33,719 nt of DNA from an uncultured Bacteroidota bacterium (lineage in GTDB: Bacteria; Bacteroidota; Bacteroidia; Chitinophagales; LD1): positions 1-33,719 of the forward strand of contig CAIXBT010000290.1 in the NCBI GenBank assembly GCA_903917755.1, in the 5' to 3' direction. A program made the position numbers and the translations under genes. The number at the start of each line of letters is the position of its first letter. The stretch's first letter is position 1. A model generated the notes under the pieces. That model was not told where the DNA came from. It searched no databases and saw nothing but the letters and a program-made list of their open reading frames with translations. Below are positions 32,918 through 33,719 of this stretch, one piece after another.

Positions 32918-33208
32918 TCAATGCGCCTGTGTGAGTATCTGTTCAAGTTCTGACAGTTTCTGCTCAAAGTCGGTATCCTCTATGATGATCTTCTTTTCAT
33001 TTCTCATGTGCTCTACCGCAAATAGCAGCAGCACCATTGCCAGGTAATCCTGCTTATCTTTGCCATCATACATACGCTGGTATTCCCTGATCTTTTCATT
33101 CACCAGTTTTACAGCTTTCAGTACCTCCTCCTTTTCTTTCTCCAACACCCTCAGGGGATAGATCCTATCGGAAACCGTCACATTGATCTGCACTAACCCA
33201 TCCATCAC
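32918..33208 (-). CDS. zapA: Cell division protein ZapA
   Basis: A 96-residue protein that bundles FtsZ filaments at mid-cell. The N-terminal QINVTVSDRIYPLRVLEKEK has the ZapA beta-sheet pattern, followed by VLKAVKLVNEKIREYQRMY and a long helix (DKQDYLAMVLLLFAVEHMRN) that forms the coiled-coil dimer. Length matches the family. Its ATG abuts the stop of the upstream coiled-coil gene, so the two are translated together. The zapA-rny neighbourhood is common in Bacteroidota. Some genomes carry 6S RNA in this spacer; here the 144 bases hold mainly the 7-bp-word hairpin and I see no 6S-like structure. Confidence 0.87.
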   Translation of the reverse strand: MMDGLVQINVTVSDRIYPLRVLEKEKEEVLKAVKLVNEKIREYQRMYDGKDKQDYLAMVLLLFAVEHMRNEKKIIIEDTDFEQKLSELEQILTQAH

Positions 33209-33493
33209 TTAATCATTTAACAATGCAATACTATTGTCTATTTCCCTGATGTACTCGTTTATCTTCCTTTTCAGGGCGGCAGTATCCTCACCGTCCTTAA
33301 AAGAATGCGCTAATTTAATGATTTTTATCTTATTATTTAAGTCTTCTATGATAAGCTCCTGACTTTCAACCTGTAATTTGAGTTTTTGGGCCTCTTCGCG
33401 GGCTTTGACGAGGGCTGCATCCCGTTCAGCTATCTGCCTGAAAAGCCACTGAGTACGTCTGATGATGAGTTCTAAACGGTCGGTATGAGTCAT
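33209..33493 (-). CDS. Small coiled-coil protein, ZapB-like
   Basis: A 94-residue, almost wholly helical protein. Heptad patterns run from RTQWLFRQIAERDAALVKAR through EEAQKLKLQVESQELIIEDL and NNKIKIIKLA, with a short C-terminal helix INEYIREIDNSIALLND. It directly precedes zapA (stop and start adjacent). Small coiled-coil proteins at this position in Bacteroidota are thought to act with ZapA at the division ring, similar in style to ZapB. Sequence alone cannot prove this because coiled coils carry little family signal. pheT, often found upstream, is not present; a transposase start lies there instead. Confidence 0.65.
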   Translation of the reverse strand: MTHTDRLELIIRRTQWLFRQIAERDAALVKAREEAQKLKLQVESQELIIEDLNNKIKIIKLAHSFKDGEDTAALKRKINEYIREIDNSIALLND

Positions 33494-33634
33494 TGATCGG
33501 TTAAAAAATTATGAGTATAAAGTTAATCAGGAAATCGGAAAATCTGCAACACCCCGATAATTTTGTCATTTGAGCATTATTGGTTCATCGTAATAATGCA
33601 TACCTGGAAAATAGAAATATTTTAATTTAGAGAT

Positions 33635-33719
33635 ATGGGAATGCAAAGTTTATTATACCATGGATTTGGTATAAAGGATCAGGAGTATATCAGGACCTCT
33701 TATGAGGGCGGGGAGATCG
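33635..33719 (+). mobile_element. Start of a probable ISL3-like transposase gene, cut by the window edge
   Basis: From ATG 33635 the frame reads MGMQSLLYHGFGIKDQEYIR, then TSYEGGEI, and runs open to the end of the window (28 codons). From memory, LLYH.FG....Y....YEGGEI is the opening of ISL3-type transposases, before the zinc-ribbon. The C-terminal part is outside the window and I could not identify a terminal inverted repeat in the 140 bases before it, so the family call is tentative. Confidence 0.45.

Overview
The window reads as chromosomal DNA of a Bacteroidota bacterium, most likely of the Chitinophagales/Chitinophagaceae type. Supporting signs are three proteins with type IX secretion (T9SS) C-terminal sorting tails, the block bamD-rpoZ-coaC-coaB-DUF4835, the neighbourhood zapB-like/zapA/rny, promoter -7 words of the TAnnTTTG type, and weak Shine-Dalgarno signals. 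No rRNA, tRNA or CRISPR array was recognised.

Layout. 1-3.5 kb: two secreted T9SS proteins around a small haem-binding-domain protein. 3.5-3.9 kb: a zinc-ribbon membrane protein whose fourth zinc cysteine codon is TGA. 3.9-5.9 kb (minus): aguA and aguB, converting agmatine to putrescine. 6-8.4 kb: an unknown exported protein and an OprB-like porin. 8.7-18 kb: a TetR regulator followed by a four-gene fatty-acid beta-oxidation operon in the fadN-fadA-fadE order of Bacillus subtilis, with fadE duplicated. 18-21.8 kb (minus): bamD, rpoZ, separate coaC and coaB, DUF4835. 22.1-24.4 kb (minus): deoC, a SPOR protein and an M20 amidohydrolase. 24.5-26.3 kb: miaE, a frameshifted YcxB-like gene and a higBA toxin-antitoxin pair. 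26.4-28.1 kb: recJ. 28.3-31.1 kb: a repeat-rich T9SS protein, a CDGSH iron-sulfur protein and an unknown secreted protein. 31.1-33.5 kb (minus): zapB-like, zapA and rny. The right edge holds the start of a probable ISL3-like transposase.

The main unexplained structure is in the fad operon. Upstream of fadN, between fadN and fadA, and between fadA and the first fadE there is a small open frame of the four-helix-bundle / 23S-rRNA-intervening-sequence protein family. Each sits between two arms built of degenerate 7-bp words, and the two arms of a pair are reverse complementary. The words differ between elements (AAT-type, TTGACT-type and TAGAC/GTCTA-type), but the architecture is the same. The downstream arm ends at, or a few bases before, the next start codon. 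One frame is intact, one carries an in-frame TAA, and one lacks its first codons. A fourth hairpin with the same 7-bp geometry but no gene lies between zapA and rny. I infer a family of IVS-like, mRNA-borne cassettes; mobility, folding and function are unproven.

Several other genes look interrupted (zinc-ribbon TGA, YcxB-like frameshift, split coaBC). The reader should keep in mind that some of these may be sequencing or assembly errors.
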